64,000 nt of DNA from Anas platyrhynchos (GCF_047663525.1 NC_092588.1:84689501-84753500); one strand, 5' to 3'; counted from the stretch's first letter, positions 1 through 12,540 are shown. Program-made: numbers and translations. Notes: generated from the sequence alone by a model not told the origin.

Positions 1-2149
1 CAACGAAACTATCACATTTGCAATAGGTTGGAGGTTTTTTTACCTACTGTTTTCTTTCATAATTTCGTATAGTACTTAGAGTCATTCTTGGTAGTTATTG
101 GTAAATCCATTTGCTTTTCTGAGAAGTGAAGTTTAATGAGAATGTCCTAAAATATCCAATTGTTTCAGTGCACAGAGTAGCTCTTGTAATTTTCTCTCAT
201 CTACCTGTATGCCTCATGAATTTTTAATTTTTAAAGTTACATGGGTTCTTAACTTCCATAGTTTCTTTTAACGTTGAAGTCCATCTACATGACAAACATT
301 ACATGAGGTTAGAAAAGACCTTGCTTATCTGGCACTCATCTTTAGCTTGTCAGATCTTACCTTTTGTAGTAGCAAGATGCTACTTGCAGCACAGCCTCTC
401 TAGCATGCTGGAAGATACAGCTAATCCCTTAAAGGCTGCACGTGCAGAAAACCCCTTGCTTCCTGGAGTTTCTGGATTTACTCAGCAAAGTCCATTCTCA
501 GGCCAGTGTGGTTGGTCTGAGAAATGTTTGGGAAAGACAGCAGCTCAGAGTGGGTTACTGTTGCCTGAGCACTTCAAGCAGTCTGCAGGATCCACACTTA
601 AATGAGCAGTTCAGGTAGGTGTTAAGATCATAGCCATGTCTTCTGGAGGCTTAAATGAACTTTCCTCAGCATCTAAAAGGTGTGTTTGAAGCATCTGGGA
701 AATGGAGGCAAGCTTGAACTAAATTGGTTCACTTTGAGTGAACTTCTATAGGTTAAATTAACTATCTCTAGTAATGATAAAACATTAACTGCATAGGCTA
801 TTTCCATCACAGCGTATAAGATGTAATATCTGGTATGTAAATTTAAATGTAGCACTTGAGAGAGTTATAAAGGTTACAAGAAAAGTTGTGGCAGCTCTAT
901 TTTTCAACTGTAGACAAAAAAGCCAGAGTCAGAGCCTAAGAGAATTCTTTTGAACTTTTCTTTTCACATAAAAAGGGCCATTAGATTACCCTTTCTGGGT
1001 AGCTAAGGCTACCTTATGCTTTGTCTTAATGATGGTCTTCTACTCCCTCCATTGTGGGAAGTTTATTGGGGTTGAATCTTACTAAGAGTACTCAGGGGAA
1101 AAGGAAAAAAAAATCAGAGAGCTCTTCTCTGGAGATCTTTGCCTAGTAAAGCATTCCCAGCAGACCATGTAACTGGGGCAGGCCCAGGCGACCATGGGGA
1201 TTGCGCAAAGAAAAAGGAGTAAGAGCATCAGGCTTTGATCCATTGGAACATATCTTTGTGACTCTCACACTTTTTAAGCTGGGACAGAAAAAAATGCTAG
1301 TAAGCTATAAATAACTCAGAGTGTTATGTGAGGCTGCTTTTAGGTGGTAATGTATCGATTGCAGAAAAAGATTCCAGTTGTAAAGTAGCAGACTTTAATG
1401 AAGGTGGTCTTAAATCACAGTAGCATGCTATGAAATTGCTTCATATAGGTTGCTAAGAAACTTTCTATGGGTAGTTACTGAGTTCATAGCTACAGGATAT
1501 ATCACTTGGTACTATCCATAAATTACCTACAGCCAAATGTGTAAAGAGGTAATGCTGGAATTATATTATTGGACTACTGCAGACATTATTAACACTAACC
1601 AGAGTAATAGGAACACTATCTGTGTCCCTGATTAACAACCTAGTTTAATAGTCATAGGCATTTTTAGCAAAACCCATCTATCATGCAAATTGAGAATGAT
1701 AGTGGTCTTGTCACTATGGATAACTCCAGCACTGCAAATGCACAGCAGTGCTCTACCTGTATCATTTATGATTGTGCTGGGGTTTAGAATGTTTATTTAC
1801 AGCTGTGGTGATGTTCCGGGGGCTCGGATGGCTGTAATCAATGGAAAAGTGACTACCTGAGGTGTTCAGTGAAGAAGATATGGTGTATCTCTGAAGTTTA
1901 GTCCTGAGAGATCACAGATATAAAGAAGAAGGCTGAAGAACCAGGTGCTGGCAGCCCCAGCAGCCCAGGTGTAAGTGCCTCTCACTCTGTGGTTGAGCTG
2001 GGGCTGTGCAGTACTGTCTGCAGTGACATTGTGAGCCGACGTGGTTGTTACTGCATGACAAACCCCAGCCCAGGCTGTCCCTGGCTGCCCATAAAGGGCA
2101 GTGGATTGTGCAGAGTAAAAACATAAAAAGTGAATCCAAGTAGATCACT
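1..2149. other. Unique AT-rich DNA, no gene recognised
   Basis: No exon, repeat family or RNA gene is recognised. A 100-residue open frame at 303-605 on the plus strand has no motif, signal peptide or recognisable family. A good splice-donor-like CAG/GTAGGT lies near 612-620 just after it, but no matching acceptor or coding bias supports an exon. Confidence 0.5.
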
Positions 2150-3112
2150 GTATTAAGGGGGAAGGGACCTCAAGAGATCATCATGTCTAACCCCCCTGCC
2201 AAAGCAGGTTCCCTAGAGCAGGTTGCCCAGGTAGGCGTCCAGATGGGCCTTGAATATCTCCAGAGGAGACTCTCCAACTTCCCTCGGCAGCCTGTTCCAG
2301 TGCTCCATCACTCTCACCATGAAGAAGTTCCTTTGCACATTGTTGTGGAACTTCCTGTGATCCATTTTGTGGCCACTGTCCCTTGTCCTGTCCCCACAGA
2401 CCACTGAAAAGAGGTTGGCCAAATCCCTCTGTCTCCCACACTTAGGTATTTATAAACATTGATGAGAGCCCCTCTCTGTCTTCTTTTCTCCAGGCTGAAC
2501 AGACCCAGGTCTCTCAGCCTTTCCTCATAGGAAAGATGCTCCAGGTCCCATATTATCTTTGTGGCCCTCTGCTGGACTCTTTCCAGGAGATCCCTGTCTT
2601 TTTTTGTACCAGGGGGCCCAGAACTGGACACAGTACTCCAGGTGAGGCCTGACCAGGGCAGAGTAGAGCGGGAGGATCACCTCCCTTGACCTGCTGGCCA
2701 CACTCCTTTTAATGCATGACAGGATCCCATTGGCCTTGGCCACTAGGGCACAGTGCTGGCTCATGGCCAACCTGTAGTCTACCAGGACCCCCAGGTCCTT
2801 CTCCTCAGAGCTCCTCTCCAGCAGGTCATCCCCCAGCCTGTACTGATACATGTAAGATACATGTTCCTTCCCAGGTGCAGGACTCTACACTTGCTCTTAT
2901 TAAACCTCAGTTGGTTTCTTCCTACCCATCTCTCTAGCCTGTCCAGGTCTTGCTGCATGGCAGCACAGCCTTCTGGCATGTTGGCCACTCCTCCCAGCTT
3001 TGTATCTTTGTCATATTTGCTGAGGGTGGACACTATTCCCTCATCAAGGTCGTTGATGAAGATGTTGAACAAGACCGGACTCAGCACCAACCCTTGAGGA
3101 ACACTGCTAGTT
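2150..3112 (-). mobile_element. CR1 non-LTR retrotransposon, old 5'-truncated copy
   Basis: The minus strand encodes the C-terminal half of a CR1 ORF2 protein in pieces. Around 2779-3090 it reads the end of the reverse-transcriptase domain, including [17 protein letters not shown]. At 2525-2851 it gives the stretch with [21 protein letters not shown], and at 2213-2422 the tail with HWNRLPREV. The pieces lie in different frames, so there are frameshifts near 2850, 2600 and 2400. The catalytic F/YADD box is changed to YDKD, so the enzyme is dead. The divergence suggests an older subfamily than the copies at 6660 and 23750. The 5' break is near 3112 and the 3' end near 2150. Confidence 0.92.
2213..3090 (-). 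pseudogene. CR1 ORF2 reverse transcriptase fragment (broken)
   Basis: This is the decayed coding part of the CR1 copy at 2150-3112. In family terms ORF2 is an endonuclease plus reverse transcriptase that copies CR1 RNA into the genome. Only the region downstream of the RT motif with GPVLFNIF, plus the conserved C-terminal region, remains. The endonuclease domain is absent, the YADD metal-binding box is lost, and at least two frameshifts are visible. No function is expected. Confidence 0.88.
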
Positions 3113-3182
3113 ACAAGAAACTTCTACCATAAACATCAGGCCTTTCTTGAGAAAGAAATGCTGATTGTTGTTGCAAAAAGCC

Positions 3183-3480
3183 AGTGTCAGTCTAGAAAAG
3201 CTTGCAATCTAATTACCTACACAGAAAAGCAAGCACAAATATATGAATAAAACTTTTTTTCTCTGATATTAATTTCTGATATTAACTTTTTTTCTCTGAT
3301 ATTAATTTCCTCAAATTGCTCCTAGTTGCTACTAGTTCCCATATTAACAGCACTTCTCATCAAAGCACTTTGCAAAAGAGGTTGGGGTCATTAACTTCAC
3401 TTTGGGCTCAGTGTAACTGAAGCACAGAAGGTGATTGCTGGGACCCTTGTCTGCTCAATTCACAGTTAATCCTTACTGGT
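3183..3480. mobile_element. Possible ancient L3/MIR-like repeat remnant
   Basis: The phrase AAAGCTTGCAATCTAA near 3196 and the later GCACTTTGCAAA and AACTGAAGCACAGAAGGTGA near 3365-3432 resemble, in order, 3' parts of ancient CR1/L3 or MIR-type repeats shared by amniotes. The two halves are separated by an AT-rich insertion holding a local tandem duplication. This is recognition by eye of a strongly diverged repeat. It could be unrelated unique DNA. Confidence 0.35.
3251..3309. repeat. Tandem duplication, 33-bp period
   Basis: A 26-bp block (AACTTTTTTTCTCTGATATT and six more bases) at 3251-3276 recurs exactly at 3284-3309. This indicates a recent local duplication or replication slippage. 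Confidence 0.85.
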
Positions 3481-3506
3481 TAATCATATAGGTACATGCC
3501 AAGGCT

Positions 3507-3597
3507 AAAAAATAAAATAAAATAAAATAAAATAAAATAAAATAAAATTTTAAAACAGCTAATCTTGGTGCAAAAAGAAAAAAAAAAAAAAAAAAAA
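3507..3597. repeat. (AAAAT)n microsatellite and poly(A) run
   Basis: AAAAT units run from 3507 to about 3548. After 30 bp of unique sequence there is a run of about 20 A at 3578-3597. The poly(A) is not attached to a recognised retroposon. Confidence 0.9.
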
Positions 3598-3949
3598 GAC
3601 TTTATTTTTATTAAGCATCAAAATGTTTCACAAATTTAAGAATCACATGTAGTGTACTGTTCATAAATCCAACTCTGAAACAAGAAAGACATAATAAAAT
3701 ATAGGAGAACTCTTACTTACCACAAGTGGTATTCAGACCTATAATTTTAGTTGGTAAACAACATATCTTTGGGTAAAAAATCATTATTTGATATTACATT
3801 TGGAGTTGGTCATTCTGTGAGTGCTAGCTAGGTACTGAAACCTAAGGACTGAAAGTTAACTCAGCCTACAAAATAAAAATTCAATTAATTTTGATTCTGA
3901 ATTGCATTCACAAACCAGAGCAGTTTTGTTGCTAATGTTATAGATTTAT

Positions 3950-4232
3950 AGAATCATCTAGGTTGGAAAAGGTCTTCAAGGTCATCAAGTCTAACCATCT
4001 ACCTCATGCACTGAGACCTGTCATCAGACCCTTAGTGCCACATCCACACTTACCTTAAATACCTCCAGGTTCGGGGACTCTACCACTTCCCTGGGCAGCC
4101 TGTTTCAATGCTTGACCACTCTCGCCATGAAGAAATTTTTCCCGATATCCAATCTAAACCTTCCCTGGTGCAACTTGAGGCCATTTCTTTGTGTCCTATC
4201 AGATGGCGTCTGAGAAAAAAGACCAGCACCTT
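3950..4232 (-). mobile_element. CR1 3'-end fragment
   Basis: Read on the minus strand this is the terminal part of a CR1. It holds the C-terminal ORF2 coding region (equivalent of [14 protein letters not shown]) followed by the short 3' UTR that ends in the typical TATAGAATCATCTAGGTTGG junction (written here on the plus strand). It is diverged and contains no complete open frame. The 5' truncation lies near 4232. Confidence 0.88.
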
Positions 4233-5551
4233 TCTGACTGAAGAGGAGGTAGAGCAGGTAGTTAGTTCTGCCTACTAGTGGAATTAAGAAACTTTAGGTT
4301 AGGAACTGACAGTTTCATAAACTAGAGCCAGAAAGAATGACATATACATGTGCTAGAAGCTGAAGGTGCTACTAAGAGAACTAGTGTTTGAAAGAGTATG
4401 TTATTACAGTACCCAAAATGTGCCCTGATTGTTGAAACTAAACTACATATAGTAAGTCCTGCTTTTTGACCTTTTTCAGTACTTGGTTTCATACACAGTC
4501 TGTTGGAGGTTTATTTTATTTTTACATACATGTAGATCTAACTGTCTAGCTCCAATACTGTATTTTAAAGTCTTCTCAGATCCATGTGCATTCCATGTAG
4601 CAGTGAAAATTTTAGTTATATTAAATTTCAGTAGCAGGTTTTGCAACTACTCATGTACGCCTGTTTTGTATGGATGGTATTAAGTCTTTGTGAACTGAGA
4701 CATTTTATTCCATTCCTTAGTGGCAGAGACAAATGATAAATTACAACTATCTTTTTAGAAAAGGGAAGAAAAAAATGTTGAAAAGAAGGCTCAGTTATTT
4801 ACTTGTACCAGACTTCAGGTAAATAAAGAGAAAAGCAGTTCCAATGATTTAAGTCTTTACATTACCACTGTTTCATCAACATAATCACTTTTTCAAGCAT
4901 GACATTTAATTGCCAGTCCTTCAGCTCAGTTTATAGAATAGAAATACTAACATTTCTCTATATCAGATACTATGAGAGAGATACATAGCCATTTATTTCC
5001 TACATGTATTGAATCTTATAGAAGCATCAAAAGACACATATGCATATGTGTACACAAGTAGAAACAAACATCTGAAGTTGCATATCTCTATTCTTACCAG
5101 AAGCAGTATTTACCCATGGGGAATAATTAAAGGGAAGACTATTGGTGAAAAAATTTCCTCACTTCCATAGACACAGAGATGATATACAAAGGCAATCACA
5201 TTATTATTTAGAATGTTTTTTTTTGTCTGTGCACACTACTTTATGAAACTTTTTTCTGAATAAATTATTACAGGTAAAAAATGTATCAGTTTATGCATGA
5301 TTTGCATTTTTCCAAGCATAGTTTAAGCATTGTATAACACTTTGGGTTCAAATGAAGTTAAAATTCTTTGTTAAAATATTATAACTTTATCCATTTCTGC
5401 CTTTGATATGTGTGCTTGTAAATACATTGGAACTATTTGTATGTGTAATTAATAGCTGGTTACAAAAGTATATACCTTGTCTTCTGTTTTCCTAACTTCC
5501 AGTATAATTCAGAAAGAGATAGCATTTTTATTTCAGCCTTTTGTTAGCTTT

Positions 5552-5572
5552 AAAAAAAAAAAAAAAAAAAAA
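5552..5572. repeat. Poly(A) run
   Basis: About 21 consecutive A residues, with no retroposon recognised upstream. Confidence 0.9.
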
Positions 5573-6136
5573 TTATTATTAGCTAGTAATCCATAGGTTG
5601 CATGTTTTTCCTTCCTTCAGACTAGGTTAAGAGCAAAAGGGCAGTGCATAAACAGATCGATTTTTCTCAGCATGACCGATGAGCAGCATAACAGAGACTC
5701 TTAGAAAGTGGTGTCCTGCACTGAGCTGCCTTTCGGAAGCATCAAGGTAATCTGTACCATTTCAGAGTAGCCTGCAGGGAGAAACATCATAAAACCAGTG
5801 AAGTGCATCACATGACAGTTATTTGTACTGTAGAGCAACAGATTAATCCCAGATACCATGCTTTAGATGCACATGCCATATCACTAACCTACCCGTAGAG
5901 AACAATAAGACAAGGTCAAAGAAATTCCAATAAAGTGAAAATAGTGAAAAAGTCAAAAAGAAATAAGTATTAAGCTAACTGCTGGCATCTGTTCTCGTAT
6001 GTTACAGCACTGTTTTCATCTCAGTTCATCTGATGTTGGAGCAAAAAGCTTGAAACACCAGTGTATTAATCTCAGCATAAGAGTAATACAGAGATGGTGT
6101 CAAGACTGAGTCTGTTGTATCTTCTCACTTCTGTGG

Positions 6137-6178
6137 TTTTTTTTGTTTTTTTTTGTTTGTTTGTTTGTTTGTTTTTTT
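6137..6178. repeat. T-rich / (TTTG)n tract
   Basis: Runs of T interrupted by G, including five TTTG units, all on the plus strand. Confidence 0.9.
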
Positions 6179-6659
6179 CCACAACTTTCCCTTACTTTAT
6201 TTGTATATTTACAAAGTTACATTAGGCATGGATTTACCAAAACAGTGGAAAAAGGTTTTTCATCTTCACATTTTTGGACCAGTCCAGAGTGGTGGCGGGC
6301 TGCATCCACTGCTGTTTGCCATATGGTATGGGGATGTAACAGTCAAAATGTGTATTACCTGTCTATGAATATATATGTGAAGGTAACAAAATTGAAGCCC
6401 TATATACATAATATATTGAGATGAAGACCTAAAATTCTATTTTTTAATTTGACTTACAATCATTGTAATAGATTTGAACAACAGCAATGAGCATTATTCT
6501 GGTGACCTGAAGGAAAGAGATTCTAATTTTCCCAGGTTTTGAGCTAAGTTCTCTTCCCACAGACTGGTAAAAGAAAAGGGGAGGGAACAGATGTGTAAGA
6601 GAAGTCCAAATGGTGAAAACTACTGCTGGCAGAAGTCAAATCTAAGCTTATTGGGGTTT

Positions 6660-9390
6660 TCACAGAATCACACAGAATTTCTAGGTTGGAAGAGACCTCA
6701 AGATCATCGAGTCCAACCTCTAACCTAACACTAACAGTCCCCACTAAACCATATCACTAAGCTCTACTTCTAAACATCTTTTAAACACCTCCAGGGATGG
6801 TGACTCCACCACTTCCCTGGGCAGCCTGTTCCAATGCCTAACAACCCTTTCGGTAAAGAAGTTCTTCCTAACATCCAGCCTAAAACACCCCTGGCACAAC
6901 TTTAGCCCATTCCCCCTCATCCTGTCACCAGGCACGTGGGAGAACAGGCCAACCCCCACCTCTCTACAGCCTCCTTTAATTTACTTATCAAGATCAATAA
7001 GGTCACCCCTGAGCCTCCTTTTCTCCAGGCTGAACAAGCCCAGCTCCCTCAGCCGCTCCTCGTAGGACTTGTTCTCCAGACCCCTCACCAGCTTTGTCGC
7101 CCTTCTCTGGACCCGCTCAAGCACCTCGATGTCCTTCTTGTAGCGAGGGGCCCAAAACTGAACACAGTACTCGAGGTGCGGCCTCACCAGAGCCGAGTAC
7201 AGGGGGACAATCACTTCCCTAGCCCTGCTGGCCACACTGTTTCTGATACAAGCCAGGATGCCATTGGCCTTCTTGGCCACCTGAGCACACTGCTGGCTCA
7301 TATTCAGCCGACTATCAACCAATACTCCCAGGTCCTTCTCTGCCTGGCAGCTCTCCAACCACTCATCTCCCAGCCTGTAGCTCTGCTTGAGGTTATTGCG
7401 ACCCAGCTGCATGACCCGGCACTTGGCCTTGTTGAACTTCATGCAGTTGACCTCAGCCCATCGGTGCAGCCTATCCAGATCCTCCTGCAGAGCCTTCCTA
7501 CCCTCAAGCAGATTGACACACGCACCTAACTTGGTGTCATCTGCAAACTTACTGAGAGTGCACTCAATGCCCTCATCCAGATCATCGAAGATATTAAGGA
7601 GGACTGGCCCCAGTACTGAGCCCTGGGGAACGCCACTAGTGACTGGCGTCCAACTGAACTTGACTCCATTCACCACGACTCTTTGGGCCCAGCTATCCAG
7701 CCAGTTTCTAACCCAACGAAGTGTACGCCAGTCCAAGCCATGAGCAGACAGTTTCTTGAGGAGAATGCTGTGGGAAACGGTGTCAAAAGCCTTGCTGAAG
7801 TCAAGGTAGACCACATCCACAGCCTTTCCCTCATCCACCCAGCGTGTCACTTGGTCATAGAAGGAGATCAGGTTCGTCAAGCAGGACCCGCCTTTCATAA
7901 ACCCATGCTGAGTGGGCCTGATCGCCTGCTTGCCCTGTAAGTGCCGCGTGATGACACTCCAAATAATCAGTTCCATGAGCTTCCCTGGCACTGAGGTCAA
8001 ACAGACAGGCCTATAGTTACCCGGGTCTGTCCTCCAGCTCTTTTTGTAGATGGGCATCATGTTTGCTAGCCTCCAGTCAACTGGGACCTCCCCCGAGAGC
8101 CAGGACTGTTGATAAATGATGGAAAGCGGCTTGGCCAGCTCCTCCGCCAGTTCTCTCAGTACCCTCGGGTGGATCCCATCTGGCCCCATCGACTTGCACA
8201 CATCCAAGTGCTGTAGCAGATTGCCAACCATTTCCTCATGGATGGAGAGGGCCACATTCTGCTCCCCATCCCCTTTCACCAGCTCAGGGTACTGGGTGTC
8301 CTGAGAACAACTGGTTTTGCTGCTAAAGACTGAGGCGAAGAAGGCATTAAGCACCTCCACCTTTTCCTCATCTTTTGTAACTAAGTTTCCCCCTGCATCC
8401 AGTAAAGGATGGAGATTCTCCTTAGTCCTCCATTTTGCGTTGATGTATTTATAAAAACATTTTTTGTTGTCTTTAACAGCAGTAGCCAGATTGAGCTCCA
8501 GATGAGCTTTGGCCTGTCTAATTTTGTCCCTGCACAGCCTCGCAACATCCTTATTGCCCTCCCTAGTGGCTTGCCCTCTTTTCCAAAGATTATAAACCCT
8601 CTTTTTTCTCCTAAGCTCAAGCTGCAACTCTCTGTTGAGCCAGGCTGGTCTTCTTCCACGCCGGCTCATCTTTGGGCATGTGGGGACAGACCGTTCCTGC
8701 ACCATTAAGATTTCCTTCTTGAAGAGCGCCCAGACTTCCTGGACTCCTCTGCCCTTCAGAACTGCCTCCCAAGGGACTCTACCAACCAGTGTCTTGGGCA
8801 TCTCAAAGTCAACCCTCCGGAAGTCCAATACAGCGGTTTTACTGGTCCCCTTCCTGGCCTCACCAAGAATAGAGAACTCCACCATTTCGTGGTCACTCTG
8901 CCCAAGACAGCTCCTGACAACCACATCCTCCACCAGTCCTTTTCTGTTTGTGAAGAGAAGGTCTAGCAGGGCACCACCCCTGGTAGGCTCACTAACCAGC
9001 TGCGTCAGGAAGCTATCTTCCACGCTCTCCAGAAACCTCCTAGACTGCTTTCTCTGGGCTGTGTTGTGCTTCCAGGAAATGTCAGGGAAGTTGAAGTCCC
9101 CCATGAGAACAAGCACCGATGATTTTGCAACTTATGTCAGCTGCCTGTAGAACTCCTCATCCGTCTCCTCATCCTGGTTCAGCAGTCTATAACAGACCCC
9201 GACCAGGATGCTAGACTTGTTGGCCTTCCCGCTGATCCTAACCCACAGGGACTCAACCTTGTCATTCCCAGCCTTGAGTTCCACAACATCAAAAGATTCT
9301 CTAATATAGAGAGCCACACCACCGCCCCTTCTGTGCTGCCTGTCCCTTCTGAAGAGCTTATAGCCAGTCATTGCAGCACTCCAGTTTTGG
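6660..9390 (-). mobile_element. CR1 non-LTR retrotransposon, young 5'-truncated copy
   Basis: This is a 2.7-kb CR1 on the minus strand. It starts at the 3' end with the terminal CACAGAATCACACAGAATTT-type sequence and is truncated inside the endonuclease domain at about 9380-9390. It is the same subfamily as the copy at 23750-25532, and aligns with it along the shared part with only scattered substitutions. It has kept nearly all of its coding frame (see the ORF2 entry). Such 5' truncation is the rule for CR1, which integrates by target-primed reverse transcription. No target-site duplication was recognised, as is usual for CR1. Confidence 0.96.
6744..9371 (-). pseudogene. CR1 ORF2 (endonuclease + reverse transcriptase), nearly open
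   Basis: One minus-strand frame spans 876 codons with only two in-frame nonsense codons, TAA at 9132-9134 and TAA at 6981-6983, and no frameshift. Going 5' to 3' on the element: the endonuclease remnant has GGGVALYIRE near its start, the GDFN motif at 9090-9101 and the SDH motif at 8889-8897. The reverse transcriptase has the [10 protein letters not shown] motif, LDFSKAFDT (catalytic Asp) near 7780-7810, [11 protein letters not shown], and an intact FADD box at 7536-7547. The C-terminal region ends with the conserved [18 protein letters not shown] stretch. The first nonsense codon replaces a Glu codon and the second a Tyr codon, judging by the sister copy and family consensus. The N-terminal part of the endonuclease is missing, so this copy cannot move itself. 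Upstream ORF1 is absent. Confidence 0.93.
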
Positions 9391-12300
9391 CATAGGCAGG
9401 GTCAGGGACAGTAGCAGATTTGTTTTGCCTGAGAGCATGTGGTATAGTGAAGTGCTTACTTTGACCAAGGCAAGGCATCAGGTCTTGATTCAAGTGCAGT
9501 CTTTATCTGAAACATAATTATTATAAAATGTGTTTAAAACTTTTCACAACATTTTGTTGTCAGTTTCATGAATAATGTAACTAACCATTTCCACCTTCTT
9601 TTGGATTCTTTTTTTGATAGAAATTCAGTAAACCTACACCCCAAACTTCTACACATTTTCTAAATTACATTTTGATATCTTAAAGGTGTTTATTTATTTG
9701 CTTTTCTAAATAATCTATTTTCACTGAAGTAATAAATGTAAGAAATGTTTAAAATTATCTTAAAATCATTTTCATATCTGAATAGATAAGAAAAAAAACA
9801 ATATTTTTGTTTAGATAATTAATTTGTATTGAAAATCTCTGATGATAAATATCAAAGGAAAGCTAATACTGTCTTTTAATACTTATACCTTTACCTGCAG
9901 TGCGTAACTTCTTGATTTGTCTTTATCTAATCTAGTTTCTTTAAATTACTTTCAGAATTCAGGTCGCAGTTCCCTGAACCTCAAATTGAAAGCTTCAATC
10001 CACCTTGAAGGAAGTGCAATCAAATTGCAAAGGTAATTTGATCTCAGCACTTACCAAAAAGGACTCCCAAAACTGCTGGACTGACTGTATGAGACTTTCC
10101 ACAAAGACTCTATCAAAACATCCACTTTAAAACTCAGAAATACTGTTTTGACTTTTTAAGTTTCTCTCTTTCTTGTGAGGTATTTAAAAATGATTGTGGA
10201 TATGAGGGGGAAAAAAAATAAAAAAAATTACAGTACAAAGATGGCCTGTTGCCATCTATGATCTCATCATAAGAATTAATTTAATTTTCATCAGGAACTT
10301 CTAAGGAAAACCTAAATTTAATAATACATATGCTATGTTCAGAAAATAATCTCTTTGTCTAGGGACAAGATATTACTTTCAGGAAATCTTTGACCCAAAA
10401 TGGAATGTGACAGAAGCAGCTAAATGTCTTTCTCCATTCCATGTATTTATATACAGCTCTTGTTGTCATCTCTACTATTTAAGAATGGCCATAAAATGTT
10501 TTTAAAAATAAGCAGGCCTACAGAAGTCATAAAATAAGTCTTTTTGCAGAAATATTCCTGTATCTCAACTTATTTATATGCCTCTGTTTCTTCAATTTTA
10601 CACCAAGTTTCAAGTTTCATATTTTCCTCTCATTACTTCAAAAGTTTTATAGCTAAAATAGGCTGAAAGAGAGAATTTTAAGCTCACCTGTGTACATTTC
10701 TTTTAGTTATGGCATCTTCTAGTACCTCAGATTGGACTAAAGAGCTGATGGTATAAGAAATTTTTTTCATGATCTATGACAGCCTTTTGCAAAATAATTA
10801 TGCTGATAATATAGAACAAGTTAGCTGTTGTACAGGAGTGTCTGGACCAGTAAATTACAAACAAACCTGGAAGGATGATACAGAAAAGCATTCTCTCATC
10901 AAAAATCTCATAATGATTTGTTTATCTATTATTCCTGTAGAAATAATCTTATAATTAGTAAAACCCAGAAAAGTGAATAGTGACTCCTTGTACAGGTCTA
11001 CAATATGAAAACTAGGTGAGAGAAATCTGGCTAGTCTGGAAGCAGGACTCTAAATCCATAGGTTGTTATTTGATAACAATAAAGGCAAAGTCTTTAGCAG
11101 AGAATTATATCTGAAGAAATAGCTTAACATTTCAGGACCAGGGGCAGGAATAAAAAGGATGGCCGTCCAAAATAACTGGACAAAATATGCATGGAATTAA
11201 TAGATGGAAGATACTACATCACATCTTACTGGAAGGAAAAGATCCACCTATGCATACTCTGATTTTTCATAAGTTTTAGATAATCATATACCATTGTCCA
11301 GCATCAAAGAGAGGTTACTGGGCTAAATGGATCTTTAATCTGACCCAGGACAGCTCTTTGTGTAGCCAAATTTGAAGATGAGGTTGATGATGCATATTTC
11401 TAAGTGGCATACTATAAAATTCCTAATACATAGCCTTTCAAGTAGTCATATATAACCATAATCATAACAATAGATTATTCAGAAGGGAATATTAAATTGA
11501 GGTAACCTTGGATTTGTATATTCTGAAAGTTGGGGTTATCTGAGTCTGGAATTCTAAGTTCATAGGAATTTCATACTTGATCAGTTTTACCAATCTGTAA
11601 TGCTTTCTTCACCTGATATCTAAAGGAAGATAACAGGGCATATTGTAAACAGAGTATTGTTAAAAGTAGTCTGTTAATAGATGTTTTTAAACCACTGCTA
11701 GTTTACCACTGCTGTTGTGAGGCACCTTGCTCTTGTGATGTAGTTAATATGTTAGGTGGATAGATTTGCTTTGACTTGGAATAAGCAATAGTTCATGCTT
11801 CTGTCACCACACAGAAGCCACAGTTGCATTTCTGAGAGTCAATAACCTCTAGGAGTAAACAGCCTTATGCCAATGACCTCTGTGGGCCTGGTATAAATAA
11901 ACCACTTCTTACATAGCTTTCCAGACTTTTCTAAACAGTTTGACCAACAGATTGTTTGCAACCTTAAAGAAACATGACGGTGATTCTGCTCTTTCCTGGT
12001 ATGTAACATCAAGTTCATATCTTGATGCATATCTAGTTCTATGAGCCAAACAGGAGCAAACTTGGTATCTTTTTCTTTTCTGTACTTTCCCAGTTGTCTA
12101 AATGCAGACTTTGCAATATTGAAATACTGCATTATTTCTTCTTCATCTAAAAAAAAACCTGTGACATCTAATCTCACAGGAACATAAATATGTTACCAGA
12201 AACAACTTTTATTTTAGAATAGTCTTTACTTATAAACAGTCTATGTTAAGCAGCCCTGAAGTAACCGCAGATGTGAAATAAGTAATTACATAAATTTCTG

Positions 12301-12490
12301 GTGTTGTTCAAGATAAAGAGAAAATAATTTGCAATTACATATCTCTCAATTTGTTTTGAAGAAAATTTCTAAATAATGGTAACAGGCAGATCCAAGTTTA
12401 TATTTTGCTTTAAGCAATATAGGAAACAAGAGGCACTAAAGTCTCTGCTCTACCTGTACAAAATAATTTACATATTGCAGACTACTTTGT
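9391..12490. other. Unique AT-rich DNA, no gene recognised
   Basis: Nothing matches a known repeat or gene by eye. The longest open frame is 112 codons on the minus strand at 11839-12177. It is rich in charged residues but shows no recognisable motif and no coding context. Confidence 0.5.
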
Positions 12491-12497
12491 GCTGTAG

Positions 12498-12498
<1 letters not shown>

Positions 12499-12529
<31 letters not shown>

Positions 12530-12540
12530 TATATATATTT
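12499..12540. repeat. (AT)n palindrome
   Basis: Alternating AT broken symmetrically by GTATATATAC at 12515-12524. The 38 bp from 12501 to 12538 form a perfect inverted repeat, able to extrude as a cruciform. Confidence 0.92.

Larger units (their letters stand above)
4233..6655. other. Unique AT-rich DNA between CR1 copies
   Basis: No gene or known repeat is recognised apart from a poly(A) run at 5552-5572 and the T/TTTG tract at 6137-6178. The open frames at 4483-4683 and 6143-6424 are composed of low-complexity or random-looking sequence and show no domain. Confidence 0.5.

Noticed and set aside
612-620. Splice-donor-like CAG/GTAGGT after an open frame
   Set aside because: Such matches occur often by chance, and no acceptor or conserved coding sequence supports an exon.
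6936-7529. 197-codon plus-strand open frame
   Set aside because: It is the antisense of the CR1 ORF2 C-terminal coding region. The minus strand carries the recognisable reverse transcriptase.
8635-9150. 171-codon plus-strand open frame
   Set aside because: Antisense shadow of the CR1 endonuclease and linker region.
11839-12177. 112-codon minus-strand frame with charged, protein-like composition
   Set aside because: No motif or homologue is recognised, no splice sites frame it convincingly, and one such frame is expected by chance in 64 kb.
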